Assembly (NCBI GenBank): GCA_964551735.1
Contig: CAZKEF010000004.1
Span: 1 to 64,000, forward strand
Source: DAOUAT01 sp964551735
GTDB taxonomy: Bacteria; Chloroflexota; Anaerolineae; CG2-30-64-16
Direction: 5' to 3'
DNA length: 64,000 bases
The first letter of the stretch is position 1. The number at the start of each line of letters is the position of its first letter. Shown piece after piece: positions 24,232-32,549 of the stretch. The notes under the pieces are model-generated. The model was given only the letters and a program-made list of their open reading frames with translations, was not told the DNA's origin and searched no databases. Position numbers and translations under genes: made by a program.

Positions 24232-26280
24232 ATGCCCGCTGTATCCATCCGCCTTGTCGTTGAGCCGGCCAGCACCCCCTTGGCCTGCCGGTTCCGGGTT
24301 GCGTTCCCCGCGGCCTCGGCTGATGCCGCCGAGTGGTGCGCGCCGGCCACCCTGGCCTTCGGTGACGGCCAGAGCACCGACCTGGGCCTGCTGTGCGCGC
24401 CGACGGCCATCACCTGGCGCGACCAGCGCGTGGCCGACCTGGCCGCGCACGCCTACGCCGGCCCCGGCCCCTACACCGCCGAGCTGCGCTGGGGCGATGT
24501 GCGTGCGGCCCTCACGGTCACGCCGGTCGGCGCGCCGCGCGTCGAAACCGCGGCTGCCCTGCCCGAGGTGGCCCTGTTCGCCGTGGCGCCGGTCGCCGAG
24601 CAGCCCTACCAGCGCCGGGTCAGCCTGCGCGTGGCCGGGCTGGCCGATGGGCAGCAGCTTCGCCTGGACGGCGGCGCGGGCCAGGTGCACCTGTTGGTCG
24701 GAACGGACAACGTGGCAGCCGCCGACGTGCTCCTGGCATACGCCAAACCGGGCGCCTACCACGTCACGCTGGAGCTGCTGGACGGTGACGGCTTCTGGTT
24801 GGGCACCCTGGCCGAGACCCCGCTGGAAGTCGCCGCGCCGGAGGAAACGCCGGAGAAAGCGGCGGCCCCGGCCGGCCCCGCAACAGCCGGCATCCAGGCC
24901 GCCGCCTACGAGCCGGAGCCGTGGCTGCCCTACCGCAACGTGCGGCCGGTGCGGAGCGCGGCTACCTACACCCAACCCGGCGGCAGCAAGGTGCAGCGCT
25001 ACGTCGGCACGGGGACCTTCCTGACCGCCCGCGCAGAGACGGCGGTCGGCGGGCAGCGCTGGCTGCAGACCGCGCTCGGTGATTGGATCGCGGAGAGCGC
25101 GATCACCTACTTCACCCCGTCCGCGCTGCGCGGGGTCGAGCTGGGCGGCGCCACCCCGCCCCCACCGCCCCCGCCTCCACCGCCGCCCGCCGAGGCCCGC
25201 CGCGGGATCGTGACTGCGGACGTGCTCAACGTGCGCGCGCGGCCCGGCGTGGCCGCGGACAATCCGCCGGTCGCCACCCTGCGCGCCGGCGCGGAGGTCA
25301 CGATCTACGAGGAACGGACCGTCTCCGGCGCGACCTGGTACCGCATCGGCGAGAACCGCTGGGTGCACGGCGGCTACATCCGGATCATTGCGACTGACCC
25401 AACTCCGCCGCCGCCACCACCGCCTCCGCCTGCTGACACCCGCCGCGGGATCGTAACCGCGGACGTGCTCAACGTGCGTGCGCGGCCCGGCGTGGCCGCG
25501 GACAACCCGCCGGTCGCCACCTTGCGCAAGGGCGCGGAGGTGACCATCTACGAAGAACGCACGGTGGGCGACATGGCGTGGTACCGCATCGGCGAGAACC
25601 GCTGGGTCGCCGCGGCCTGGGTGCGCGTGGTGAGCACGGCCACACGCATCGTCACCGCCATCGCCGCGGCCAGTGTCGCGGCCCTGCCGCTGGGCTGGGT
25701 GACGGCCGACACCCTCAACGTGCGGGCGCGGCCCGGCGTGGCGGCCGACAACCCGCCCCTCCGGCAGCTCGGCCACTACGCGGTCGTCCCCATCCTGGCC
25801 CAGCAGACCATCGGCGGCGTGCGCTGGTTCCAGATCGGGGCCGGGGAGTGGATCGAGGGGCAGTCGGTGGGGGTGGCGCGGCTGCGGGCCCGGCCGGCCA
25901 GCATCGGCGCGGGCGAGCGCTGGGTAGGGGTCGCCCTGTCAGAGCAGACGCTGGTGGCCTACGAAGGGGATCGCCCCGTGTTCGCCGCGCTGATCGCCTC
26001 GGGCCTGCCGGGCACGCCCACGGTGCAAGGCATCTTCCGCACCTGGCGGCGGCTGACCACGGGGAAGATGGCCGGGCCGGGCTACTACATCGAGGACGTC
26101 ACCTGGACCTGCTATTTCTACAGCGGCTACGCGCTGCACACCGCCTATTGGCACGACGCTTTCGGCACGCGACGGAGCCACGGCTGCGTCAACCTGAGCC
26201 CGCACGACGCCTGGTGGATCTACCAGTGGAGCGCCCCCGGCGGGCCGAACAGCCCGGCCGTGTATACGTATTGGGCGTGA
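24232..26280 (+). CDS. L,D-transpeptidase with multiple SH3b domains
   Basis: 682 residues, ATG with GGAGG upstream. The order is a beta-rich N-terminal region with PKD-like turns (1-220), a degenerate SH3-like unit (about 245-300), and a Pro-rich linker. Two near-identical SH3b repeats follow (about 324-388 and 404-467, each opening GIVTADVLNVRARPGVAAD), then a third SH3b (about 487-550). The YkuD domain is about 560-665, with the catalytic RRSHGCVN and Cys652. YkuD enzymes cross-link peptidoglycan by 3-3 bonds. Oddity: there is no signal peptide or TM helix at the N-terminus (MPAVSIRLVVEPASTPLA), although the substrate is outside; a non-classical route or a miscalled start upstream is possible. 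Confidence 0.85.
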   Translation: MPAVSIRLVVEPASTPLACRFRVAFPAASADAAEWCAPATLAFGDGQSTDLGLLCAPTAITWRDQRVADLAAHAYAGPGPYTAELRWGDVRAALTVTPVGAPRVETAAALPEVALFAVAPVAEQPYQRRVSLRVAGLADGQQLRLDGGAGQVHLLVGTDNVAAADVLLAYAKPGAYHVTLELLDGDGFWLGTLAETPLEVAAPEETPEKAAAPAGPATAGIQAAAYEPEPWLPYRNVRPVRSAATYTQPGGSKVQRYVGTGTFLTARAETAVGGQRWLQTALGDWIAESAITYFTPSALRGVELGGATPPPPPPPPPPPAEARRGIVTADVLNVRARPGVAADNPPVATLRAGAEVTIYEERTVSGATWYRIGENRWVHGGYIRIIATDPTPPPPPPPPPADTRRGIVTADVLNVRARPGVAADNPPVATLRKGAEVTIYEERTVGDMAWYRIGENRWVAAAWVRVVSTATRIVTAIAAASVAALPLGWVTADTLNVRARPGVAADNPPLRQLGHYAVVPILAQQTIGGVRWFQIGAGEWIEGQSVGVARLRARPASIGAGERWVGVALSEQTLVAYEGDRPVFAALIASGLPGTPTVQGIFRTWRRLTTGKMAGPGYYIEDVTWTCYFYSGYALHTAYWHDAFGTRRSHGCVNLSPHDAWWIYQWSAPGGPNSPAVYTYWA

Positions 26281-26316
26281 AAAACGGCGCGGGTGATAAA
26301 GGAAGGGGGCGTCGAA

Positions 26317-28059
26317 GTGGCTCTGGATGCCACACCGGGCAAACAAGGCCTGAGTCTGCTCTGGCCCGCGGGCGGGCCGGCGCAGGCTGACCGGCCGCTT
26401 TCCAGCGCGGCGATCCACGACCTGGCCCTGGAGGCCCTGGTCGCGGGCATGTGCCCCCACGGCCCGCACCAGGACGCGCTCCGGACGGTGCTGTACCAGT
26501 TGTGCCAGGACCCGGCCACCCTCGCCTATCGCCAGGCCATCCTGGCGGACCTGCTCCACCGGCCGGCCCTGGCGACGGCGCTCGAATCGCTGCTGCCGCT
26601 GCTCGACGAGCTGATGCTTTTCACCCATCCGCACTTCGCCAACGAAACCGCGCTCCACCAGGTGATCCAGCGCGCGGGCGAGCTGCGGCTGCTGGTTGAT
26701 TGCGTTCAGCATCTCGGTGAAGCTTTCAAGGCCGTGGCCGGGGAGCTCGGTTCACCGGGGCTGCGGGCGCTGCAGAGCCATGTGGATCAGCTCGCCGCGG
26801 ACAAAGCGTTTCAGCAGGTCGTCAAGGCGCTGCCGGAGATCCTCGCTGACCTGCGGGCCTGCACCAGCATCACCGTCGGGGTGAACCTGGACGAGCACCT
26901 GCAACCGGAAGCGGCCGTGCTCCTTGCGGTCAATACCGAGCGGTTCACCGAGAGCAGCCTGCTCGACCGCCTCCTGGGCAAGCGCGCGGCCGGCGGCAAA
27001 GGCATCGCCCCGCTGCACACGCTGCCCATGCTCATCGAAAGCAGTAACCCGATCACCGGCGGCTCCCCGGCCGGCGGGCCGGCGCAGCGGGCCGAACCGA
27101 TGCTGGTGCCCCTCTTTCGGGATCTGTCCCGGGTGCTGGATAAGACGGCCAGGCTCGTCGCCCGCGAGCTAGAAGGCTACGTCCACCTGAACAGCCGCTT
27201 CCTAAAGGAGTTGCGGCCGGGGATCATCTTCTACGTGCGGGCCGCGGCGCTGGCGCGGAGGCTGACGGCGTTGGGCCTGCCCGTCTGCCTGCCGGAGATC
27301 GCGCCCGGCGCAGAGCGGGTTTGCGAGATCGAGGAGAGCTACAACGTCCAATTGGCGCTCCACCTGGGCAGCCAGCAGCCGGGGGGCAGCCTGGCCGGAG
27401 GGGTGATCACCAACCCGGTGAGCCTGGGGCCGCGCGGCCGCATCGTGATCCTGACCGGCCCGAACCGGGGCGGCAAAACGACCTACATGCAGGCGGTCGG
27501 CCAGGCCCAGGTGCTGGCGCAGGCCGGCCTGTTTGTGCCGGGCCGCCGCGCGCGCCTCAGCCCGGTCGCGGGGATCCACACGCACTACCCGACCGAAGAG
27601 CGGTTGGAGGCGGGCACAGGGCGCCTGGGCGATGAAGCCCGCCGCCTGCGGGCCATCTTCGAGCAGGTCACGCGCGACAGCCTGGTGCTCCTGAACGAAT
27701 CGCTGGCCACCACCACCATGGGCGAGAGCCTCTACCTGGCGCAGGACATCGTGCGGGCGCTGCGCCGCCTCGGGGTGCGCGCCATCTTCACCACCCACCT
27801 GCACGCGCTGGCCGCTGCCGTCGAAGACCTGAACGCGGACACGGCTGGGGAGAGCCAGATCGTCAGCATGGTCGCTTCCTATGAGCAGGGGCAGGCGGAG
27901 CCGGCGGATGACGCGGCCGGGGATGGCGGCTACAGCTACCGCGTCGTCTGCGGCCCCCCGCTGGGGCGCAGCTACGCCGATCGCATCGCCGCGCGCTACG
28001 GCATCAGCCTGGCGCAGTTGGTCGCCCTGCTGCACCGCCGCCAGGTGCTGGATGAGTAG
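26317..28059 (+). CDS. MutS-related ATPase
   Basis: 580 residues from GTG 26317 (GGAAGGGGG seven bases upstream); the frame also has a GTG at 26293. It has MutS core/lever helices (about 1-330) and a MutS domain V: Walker A TGPNRGGKTTYM, Q-loop region, LGDEARRLRAIFEQVTRDS, a Walker-B position reading LVLLNESLATTTMGESLYLA, and IFTTHLHALAAAV. There is no mismatch-recognition domain I and no MutS2 Smr tail. The usual Walker-B Asp is Asn (LNES rather than IDEL), as in the small MutS-related family of unknown role. A repeat-like Gly/Pro insert (GGSPAGGPAQRAEP) sits mid-protein. Confidence 0.75.
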   Translation: MALDATPGKQGLSLLWPAGGPAQADRPLSSAAIHDLALEALVAGMCPHGPHQDALRTVLYQLCQDPATLAYRQAILADLLHRPALATALESLLPLLDELMLFTHPHFANETALHQVIQRAGELRLLVDCVQHLGEAFKAVAGELGSPGLRALQSHVDQLAADKAFQQVVKALPEILADLRACTSITVGVNLDEHLQPEAAVLLAVNTERFTESSLLDRLLGKRAAGGKGIAPLHTLPMLIESSNPITGGSPAGGPAQRAEPMLVPLFRDLSRVLDKTARLVARELEGYVHLNSRFLKELRPGIIFYVRAAALARRLTALGLPVCLPEIAPGAERVCEIEESYNVQLALHLGSQQPGGSLAGGVITNPVSLGPRGRIVILTGPNRGGKTTYMQAVGQAQVLAQAGLFVPGRRARLSPVAGIHTHYPTEERLEAGTGRLGDEARRLRAIFEQVTRDSLVLLNESLATTTMGESLYLAQDIVRALRRLGVRAIFTTHLHALAAAVEDLNADTAGESQIVSMVASYEQGQAEPADDAAGDGGYSYRVVCGPPLGRSYADRIAARYGISLAQLVALLHRRQVLDE

Positions 28060-28410
28060 ACCGGGTTCGTGGCGGGCTGTCCGCGCGGCGCGAGCTGCAA
28101 GGCCAGCCCCGGATACATCTATGATGCCCGCCAGGTTGGCGGTTACGCGCGGCGCCTCGCCTCCCGGTGTGATGCCTGGCGGATCTACCGGTGGCGCGCA
28201 GCCGGCGGGCCGAACAGCCCGCGGTGCATACCGATTGAACGTGCCACGCGATCCGCGACAGCGGCACACACTGCGCGCGGCCGCCGGCATGATTGCCAGG
28301 GCGCCAAAGTGCATTGCAGGCGATCGGGACGCGCGGCCGCTTGACACGCGGCCAGAGTCCCTCTATACTTTGGCTGCCAGTTTGCGGGATAACTGACATG
28401 ATTTCAGGAC
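28060..28410. other. intergenic with a partial copy of the L,D-transpeptidase 3' end
   Basis: No gene is supported. Bases about 28167-28232 read DAWRIYRWRAAGGPNSP in one frame. At DNA level they closely match 26203-26260 at the end of the L,D-transpeptidase gene (DAWWIYQWSAPGGPNSP). It looks like a decayed duplicate of that gene's 3' end on the far side of the MutS-related gene. Confidence 0.5.
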
Positions 28411-28590
28411 GTTTCCGCCTAAGACGCCGTGGCAGCGGTTTATCCGGGCAATATCCGCCTAAATCCCTCAAGAGGCGGCTTAGGCGGAAAGTTTCCGTAT
28501 AAGTCCCCATGGTGGCGGTTTAGACAGACGATGTCCGCCTAAGTCCGTCAGGCGGCGGTTTAGGTGGAAAGTTTCCGTATAAATCTGAGT
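28411..28590. repeat. tandem 80-bp palindromic repeat
   Basis: Two 80-bp units, 28411-28490 and 28491-28570, aligned without gaps, plus a partial third (28571-28590, gtttccgtataaat). Each begins gtttccg and ends ggaaa. Each also contains tccgcctaa and its reverse complement ttaggcgga, so every unit can fold. The 40-bp halves also resemble each other. The array stops about 20 bases before the start region of the next gene. Confidence 0.8.
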
Positions 28591-28611
28591 TAGGCCAAAG
28601 AGGAGGCTGTC

Positions 28612-29241
28612 ATGGCTGCGCAACCGGTCGTATGTCCCATTCACGGTACTGGCGACAACACTCAACGGGTTCCAGGAGTCGTTGCCGGTGGACAGGCACA
28701 GGGAACATTCTCTGGGCCAACGGGCAGTGTAGTAAATGTGGATGGCAAGTGGGGTGCCAGCGGTGGTTACACGGCTTTGAGTGGCAGCACAGTCACCAAT
28801 CTCGCTGCGTCGTTGATGCCTCCAAAGGAACCGAAGAAACGCGCCTTCGGGTGGATAGCAACGTTCTTCATGGGATATATGTGGATTGGTTTTTGGGTTC
28901 TGATAATTGGAGCTGGTGTGGGCGGGCTTGTTTATGAGGACGTATTACTTATGGGTGCTGGCGGTACTAAACCCTTATGGGAGAGAGCGGGTGTGGCCCT
29001 TTTTGCGTTGGTATTGGCTCTGATATTCATCGGGATTTGCTCCCTCGGGATCCGTTGGTACATAAGAAAGCAGCAACGAGTCAGAAAAGAGTATCCTGCG
29101 AAAAAGCGCGCCTGGGATCAAGCGATGGCTCGCTGGAACCGAAGTTACTATTGCTTCCGTGATGATATCGTATTCGATCCTGATAACGATGAGAGCTGCC
29201 GACCACAAGACCTACAGCAGTTTCTCTACGCCCATACTTGA
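28612..29241 (+). CDS. two-TM membrane protein of unknown function
   Basis: 209 residues, ATG with AGAGGAGG upstream. The N-terminal VCPIHGTG suggests a small metal site. A Gly/Ser-rich stretch follows, then helix 1 (about 82-108, IATFFMGYMWIGFWVLIIGA) and helix 2 (about 127-150). The cytoplasmic tail ends WNRSYYCFRDDIVFDP and LQQFLYAHT. The W-x-R-x-YYC-x-RDD-x-VFDP tail is a recurring pattern in bacterial zinc-ribbon-like membrane proteins; I cannot name the family. The 80-bp palindromic array lies directly upstream. Codon use is less GC-biased than in the flanks, consistent with acquired DNA. Confidence 0.6.
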   Translation: MAAQPVVCPIHGTGDNTQRVPGVVAGGQAQGTFSGPTGSVVNVDGKWGASGGYTALSGSTVTNLAASLMPPKEPKKRAFGWIATFFMGYMWIGFWVLIIGAGVGGLVYEDVLLMGAGGTKPLWERAGVALFALVLALIFIGICSLGIRWYIRKQQRVRKEYPAKKRAWDQAMARWNRSYYCFRDDIVFDPDNDESCRPQDLQQFLYAHT

Positions 29242-29354
29242 TCGTTAAGAGTGATGGAGGACGAGATTTGGATGAGGCAGGCCTGATGTGGGCTGTTGAG
29301 CGTGGGGCAGCACAGGTCTCGCCATCATGGGCAGCGTGTCGCGTCGGGCGGGCG

Positions 29355-29465
29355 TGGCTGGGGCAACGGCCTAACACTACGTCCACCTGACGCCTGCGGC
29401 GGTGGGATTGTGGGTCGCGAGAGTAGTCTGGCCGCAGGCGCAGGTGACGTTTTTCGTTAGGCTGT
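29355..29465. repeat. inverted repeat 'gcctaac...gttaggc'
   Basis: The left arm gcctaacactacgt/cacctgacgcctgcggc pairs with the right arm gccgcaggcgcaggtgacgt/gttaggc (about 29371-29404 with 29432-29463). The internal gacgcctgcggcggtggg to ggtcgcga stretch recurs at about 34850-34893, so it belongs to a dispersed family. Confidence 0.6.
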
Positions 29466-29523
29466 CCCGCAAACGACCGAGGTGGTAGCGGTGGTGCCAG
29501 AAATCCGTTGGGGGGAGGTTAGA

Positions 29524-29889
29524 ATGAACAAACAACCTGGCGATCGGCAAGGCCCTTCAACGCTCGTGAGCAGGCCTGGAAGCCGCTGGTGGGTTTGGCT
29601 CCTGCCGGTTCTTACCGGGCTACTGCTGGCGACTCTGTTGGTGGCGTTCTATTCCGGATGGGTTGACCAATATCACACAGTCGAACCCGCCTGGGGAATC
29701 TCGTTTGTACTCCTCGCTTTTCTGTTCGGCACCGCTCCAGGCTTCGGCCTCGTCATACTCACCCGCGGCCATAAAACAGCAATCCCAGGATGGGTACGAA
29801 TCCTGCTGTTGCTGCTGGGCATCGTTGTTTGGCTGTCCTGCTGCCTTTCAGGCGGGTTTCTAATTGATCTCCAAACCAGCGGCATATGA
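29524..29889 (+). CDS. three-TM small membrane protein, unknown
   Basis: 121 residues from ATG 29524, with GGGGAGG upstream. Three helices are visible: WVWLLPVLTGLLLATLLVAF, ISFVLLAFLFGTAPGFGLVIL and ILLLLLGIVVWLSCCLSGGF. No family is recognised. It is followed twelve bases later by a tiny reading frame with a strong Shine-Dalgarno. Confidence 0.5.
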   Translation: MNKQPGDRQGPSTLVSRPGSRWWVWLLPVLTGLLLATLLVAFYSGWVDQYHTVEPAWGISFVLLAFLFGTAPGFGLVILTRGHKTAIPGWVRILLLLLGIVVWLSCCLSGGFLIDLQTSGI

Positions 29890-29901
29890 AAGGAGATTAT
29901 C

Positions 29902-29976
29902 ATGATGCTCGCGAATGAGGCGCAGCCGCAACTTGCACCTACCGTTGGGCCAGAAATGGCCTTCGAGGCTATTTGA
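29902..29976 (+). pseudogene. short frame with strong RBS, possibly a broken gene start
   Basis: ATG 29902 follows AAAGGAG at 5 nt and encodes 24 residues (MMLANEAQPQLAPTVGPEMA and four more) before TGA. The same frame then stays open for another 17 codons (EKRQKRLVELPTQGKLV). An original small gene interrupted by a stop is likely; function unknown. Confidence 0.3.
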
Positions 29977-30052
29977 GAGAAACGGCAAAAGCGACTCGTC
30001 GAACTTCCCACACAAGGCAAGCTTGTTTAGAGGCTAGAAAAGGTAAGATTGG

Positions 30053-30202
30053 CTACTGTCCAGGGGAGCCAAACGTGACCACCAGCCCGATGAGTGGAAG
30101 TATCTGGTGAACGGCCAGGCCCTGGGGGGCGTTGGTGTGACCGTTGTCGCCAAGTTCGGCGCCACCGACAAACTGGTGCTGATCACGGTCTTTCGTGAGT
30201 AA
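30053..30202 (+). pseudogene. C-terminal remnant of a DUF4258-like toxin
   Basis: The frame ending at TAA 30200 reads DEWKYLVNGQALGGVGVTVV, then AKFGATDKLVLITVFRE, which looks like the end of a DUF4258 protein. No start or complete N-terminus exists; CPGEP in another frame suggests an upstream frameshift. DUF4258 genes usually precede a YgiT-type zinc-finger gene, as here. Confidence 0.4.
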
Positions 30203-30213
30203 CAAGTGAGCTT

Positions 30214-30439
30214 ATGATCTGTGACATTTGCGGTAAGAACGGTGCGCAGGCGCGGCGCGTGTCGCGCAGCTATGGGCGCGGAGCCAGTTTGCTCGTCATT
30301 GAGAACATTCCGCTCGTCAGTTGTCCGCAATGCGGCGAGAGCTACCTGACCGCCGAGACTCTGCACGAGATCGAGCGCATCAAGCTACACCGGCGCGTCG
30401 GCGCAAGAACGTGCGGTGGCTGTGGCAGCCTTTGCGTAG
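30214..30439 (+). pseudogene. YgiT-type zinc-finger (MqsA-like) antitoxin, frameshifted
   Basis: It starts MICDICGKNGAQARRVSRSY and continues IPLVSCPQCGESYLTAETLH, the two CxxC pairs of the YgiT zinc finger, then EIERIKLHRRV. Near 30400 one extra base shifts the frame: the expected ending QERAVAVAAFA with stop TAG 30437-30439 is in the +1 frame. The annotated open frame instead runs on to 30594 through repeat DNA. It lies directly after the DUF4258-like remnant, so this is a dead toxin-antitoxin pair. Confidence 0.65.
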
Positions 30440-30469
30440 CCTTCCGGCATGGCAGGCGGTCGTCAGTAT

Positions 30470-30530
30470 GGTTCGCCATCATGGGCGGCGGGTCTCGTTT
30501 GGCCGGTCTGGTGCTTGGGCTTTGCCTGCC
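30470..30530 (+). repeat. dispersed repeat shared with 34269-34327
   Basis: Both copies share gttcgcc(a/g)tc(a/g)tgggcggcg and ggtctggtgcttgggc with scattered differences. It lies after the broken YgiT gene here and after mazF in the second copy. Confidence 0.6.
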
Positions 30531-30598
30531 AAGAAACATGATGGCGAGCGGTGGGCAAGCTGACCCGGTTGGGGACGGTGCACCGGCGCTTTGATGGC

Positions 30599-30680
30599 GA
30601 AAGACGCGCTTTGCGTGCGTGCTTGGGCGGGTTGGCGGTGAAAGACGCGCTTTGCGTGCGTGCTTGGGCGGGTTGGCGGT
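30599..30680 (+). repeat. 41-bp perfect tandem duplication
   Basis: Unit gaaagacgcgctttgcgtgc plus gtgcttgggcgggttggcggt, present twice without mismatch (30599-30639 and 30640-30680) and followed by a partial third (gaaaaagcgg). No coding role seen. Confidence 0.85.
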
Positions 30681-30777
30681 GAAAAAGCGGTACGCACCCG
30701 GTCGGCGGCCGACGCGCCAATGCCCCGGCGGTATGCCCCACCAGGGTTCACCCAGTTCCAGCCGCAGCCTGCCGGGT

Positions 30778-32232
30778 CTAGCCGGCGACGGGCGTGAGTG
30801 CGTAACCGAGTTCTTTGGCCTGGCGTTGCAGCCCTTTGAGTTGGCGTTCCCGCTGCTGGGCAGTCACCTCGGCTGCCGCGGGTTCCCGGTACGGCTGCTT
30901 GCTCTTTAACATGGCATAGATGATGCGGGCCATCCTTCGACGCCGCTCAGGACGTGACTTGTGCGCCGTGGCCGTGATCGCCGAGGCGGTGCCCAATTTG
31001 GCGCGCAGGCGGCGACTGAAGGCCCCCAGGGCGCTCTTGCTGCGTAGGAGGCTCCGCGCCGCCAGACGCAAGGCGGTGGCCGCCCGGTTCGCGCTCGGCT
31101 TCGTGCCGCGCTTGATGATCTTGCCGCCGGTCTTCTGATTGGCCGGACTCAGACGCAGCCACGAGGTGAAGTGCTTGACGCTCGGCCAGCGCGTCATATC
31201 CACGCCGGTCTCAGTCAGCACGCTCTGGATCGTCAAGATATCCAAGCCCTTCACCGTCGTGAGATCGACGCCGGCCAGGTGATACAACTCGGTGCGCAGA
31301 TCAAAGGCCGGTTCATGGCGCTGTGGGATGTGGCGGCGCGTCCGAGGCCCCAAGGCCGGCGCCGTGCGTTGTGCGGCGGGCGTTACCGCCTGGTAGGTCT
31401 GGGCAATCTCCGCATCGCAGACTTGTACCTGCTCGCAGAAGAAATCGTAGGCCGCCAACGCCTGGCGCAGCGCAAAGACGTGCTCGGCCTTGTAATGGCC
31501 GGTCAAAGCCGCCGCAATCTCGCCTGCGCTCTTCTCGCAACGCCGATCGCGGCAGGCCGCCAGCTTGTGGGGGTCGCGCTCCCCGGCCACGATGGCCCGG
31601 ATGATCTGCAAGCCGGTGACGCCCGCGACGTCGCTGAGCACACTGGTCAGCTTGAGGTTCATCTGCTGCAGCGCCTTCTGCATATGCTGGATCTCGGCGC
31701 TGCAACTCTGGGTCAAGCGCTGGCGTTGGCGCACCAGGGCCCGCAACGCACAGATCTCCTCCGGCGGCCGGAACGAGGGTTGCAGCAGACCATAGGTATG
31801 GAGCTGCTGGATCCACTGGCAGTCCACGCCATAGGCGTGTCGGTCTTCTTGCCGGAGACGTTCTTGAGCTGGCGGGCGTTGACCAGGTAGACTTGAAAGC
31901 CGCGGGCTTCCAGCAACTCGTAGAACCTGTCCTGAGCGCAGTCGAAGGATCGGGATCCAGTAGACGCCGGTCGATTCCATCGCCACCGTATCGACGTGGC
32001 AGGCGGTCAGCCAATCGGCCAGCGCTTCCAGTTCAGCCGTGAAGGTGCGAAAGACGCGCACCGCAGGGGCGCTGGCGCTTTCCGGCACGGCGGCATAGAT
32101 TTCGGCGTCGCCGATGTCGAGGCCGGCGGCGTGGTGGTTGATCTGCGCCAGCGCATCCAATCTGGGCGGCTTGGGCTGGGCCGGCCGGCCCTTGATTGCG
32201 CGGGGAAGGCTGGGTTTGCGGAGCTTGCTCAT
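30778..32232 (-). CDS. IS110-family transposase, internally scrambled
   Basis: 484 residues. The N-terminal DEDD_Tnp_IS110 domain has HHAAGLDIGDAEIYAAV and DTVAMESTGVYWIP. The C-terminal Transposase_20 domain has LTTVKGLDILTIQSVLTETG, WPSVKHFTSWLRLSPANQKT and a late GGKIIKRGTKPSANRAA. Oddity: a 25-bp dispersed repeat (31926-31950) lies right after GVYWIP and shifts the frame. The true continuation FYELLEARGFQVYLVNAR, then KNVSGKKTD, is in another frame, and a one-base indel later restores the frame at AYGVDCQWIQQ. About 35 residues of the product are therefore out-of-frame nonsense across the catalytic domain, so the enzyme is probably dead despite the open frame. Confidence 0.85.
   Translation of the reverse strand: MSKLRKPSLPRAIKGRPAQPKPPRLDALAQINHHAAGLDIGDAEIYAAVPESASAPAVRVFRTFTAELEALADWLTACHVDTVAMESTGVYWIPILRLRSGQVLRVAGSPRLSSLPGQRPPAQERLRQEDRHAYGVDCQWIQQLHTYGLLQPSFRPPEEICALRALVRQRQRLTQSCSAEIQHMQKALQQMNLKLTSVLSDVAGVTGLQIIRAIVAGERDPHKLAACRDRRCEKSAGEIAAALTGHYKAEHVFALRQALAAYDFFCEQVQVCDAEIAQTYQAVTPAAQRTAPALGPRTRRHIPQRHEPAFDLRTELYHLAGVDLTTVKGLDILTIQSVLTETGVDMTRWPSVKHFTSWLRLSPANQKTGGKIIKRGTKPSANRAATALRLAARSLLRSKSALGAFSRRLRAKLGTASAITATAHKSRPERRRRMARIIYAMLKSKQPYREPAAAEVTAQQRERQLKGLQRQAKELGYALTPVAG
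31926..31950 (-). repeat. ~25-bp dispersed repeat inside the transposase gene
   Basis: On the plus strand cctgtcctgagcgcagtcga then aggat. It splits the codons for GVYWIP and FYELLEARG and shifts the frame by one. Confidence 0.75.
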
Positions 32233-32549
32233 GGTAGCGGTGCCTTTCTGCGACGAGCCTGGGGGCTGGGTTCAGGCCCGCACCTGCTTGCAATTCAGCA
32301 GCCTGCCAAACGGGGTGCCTTACGGCCCACCAGTGAACAAAGCACGCAGCTGCGGAACCAGGTGCATCCTGAGCCTGTCGAAGGGCTAACACACGGGCGT
32401 CTAACGCTCCAAGGGCCGAGCGGTCTTAACTGCCTGAACCAGCGCTATTGTACGCTCACATGTTTCTGCCGCGAAAGAACGCCGCCCCGCGGTGTGGTCG
32501 GCTGCGGCAAACTGATTGTGAAGCATTTTTTAGGACGACTGCGGCGGTT
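32233..32549. other. intergenic between IS110 and zinc-ribbon gene
   Basis: About 315 bases holding one 25-bp repeat copy (32364-32387) and probably the upstream end of the IS element. No gene seen. Confidence 0.4.
32364..32387 (-). repeat. ~25-bp dispersed repeat, intergenic copy
   Basis: gcatcctgagcctgtcgaag, upstream of the transposase gene. Same family as 6336 and 31926. Confidence 0.65.

Larger units (their letters stand above)
30760..32300 (-). mobile_element. IS110-family insertion sequence (ends not resolved)
   Basis: A single IS110-type transposase gene with short flanks. IS110 elements lack long terminal inverted repeats, so exact ends cannot be read here. Confidence 0.6.

Noticed and set aside
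27202..28347. 381-codon minus-strand frame opposite the MutS-related gene
   Set aside because: Composition is that of a shadow (Arg/Ala/Gly rich) and the plus strand encodes Walker motifs.
28411..28590. Tandem 80-bp units as a CRISPR array
   Set aside because: Only two full units, no unique spacers, no cas genes nearby.
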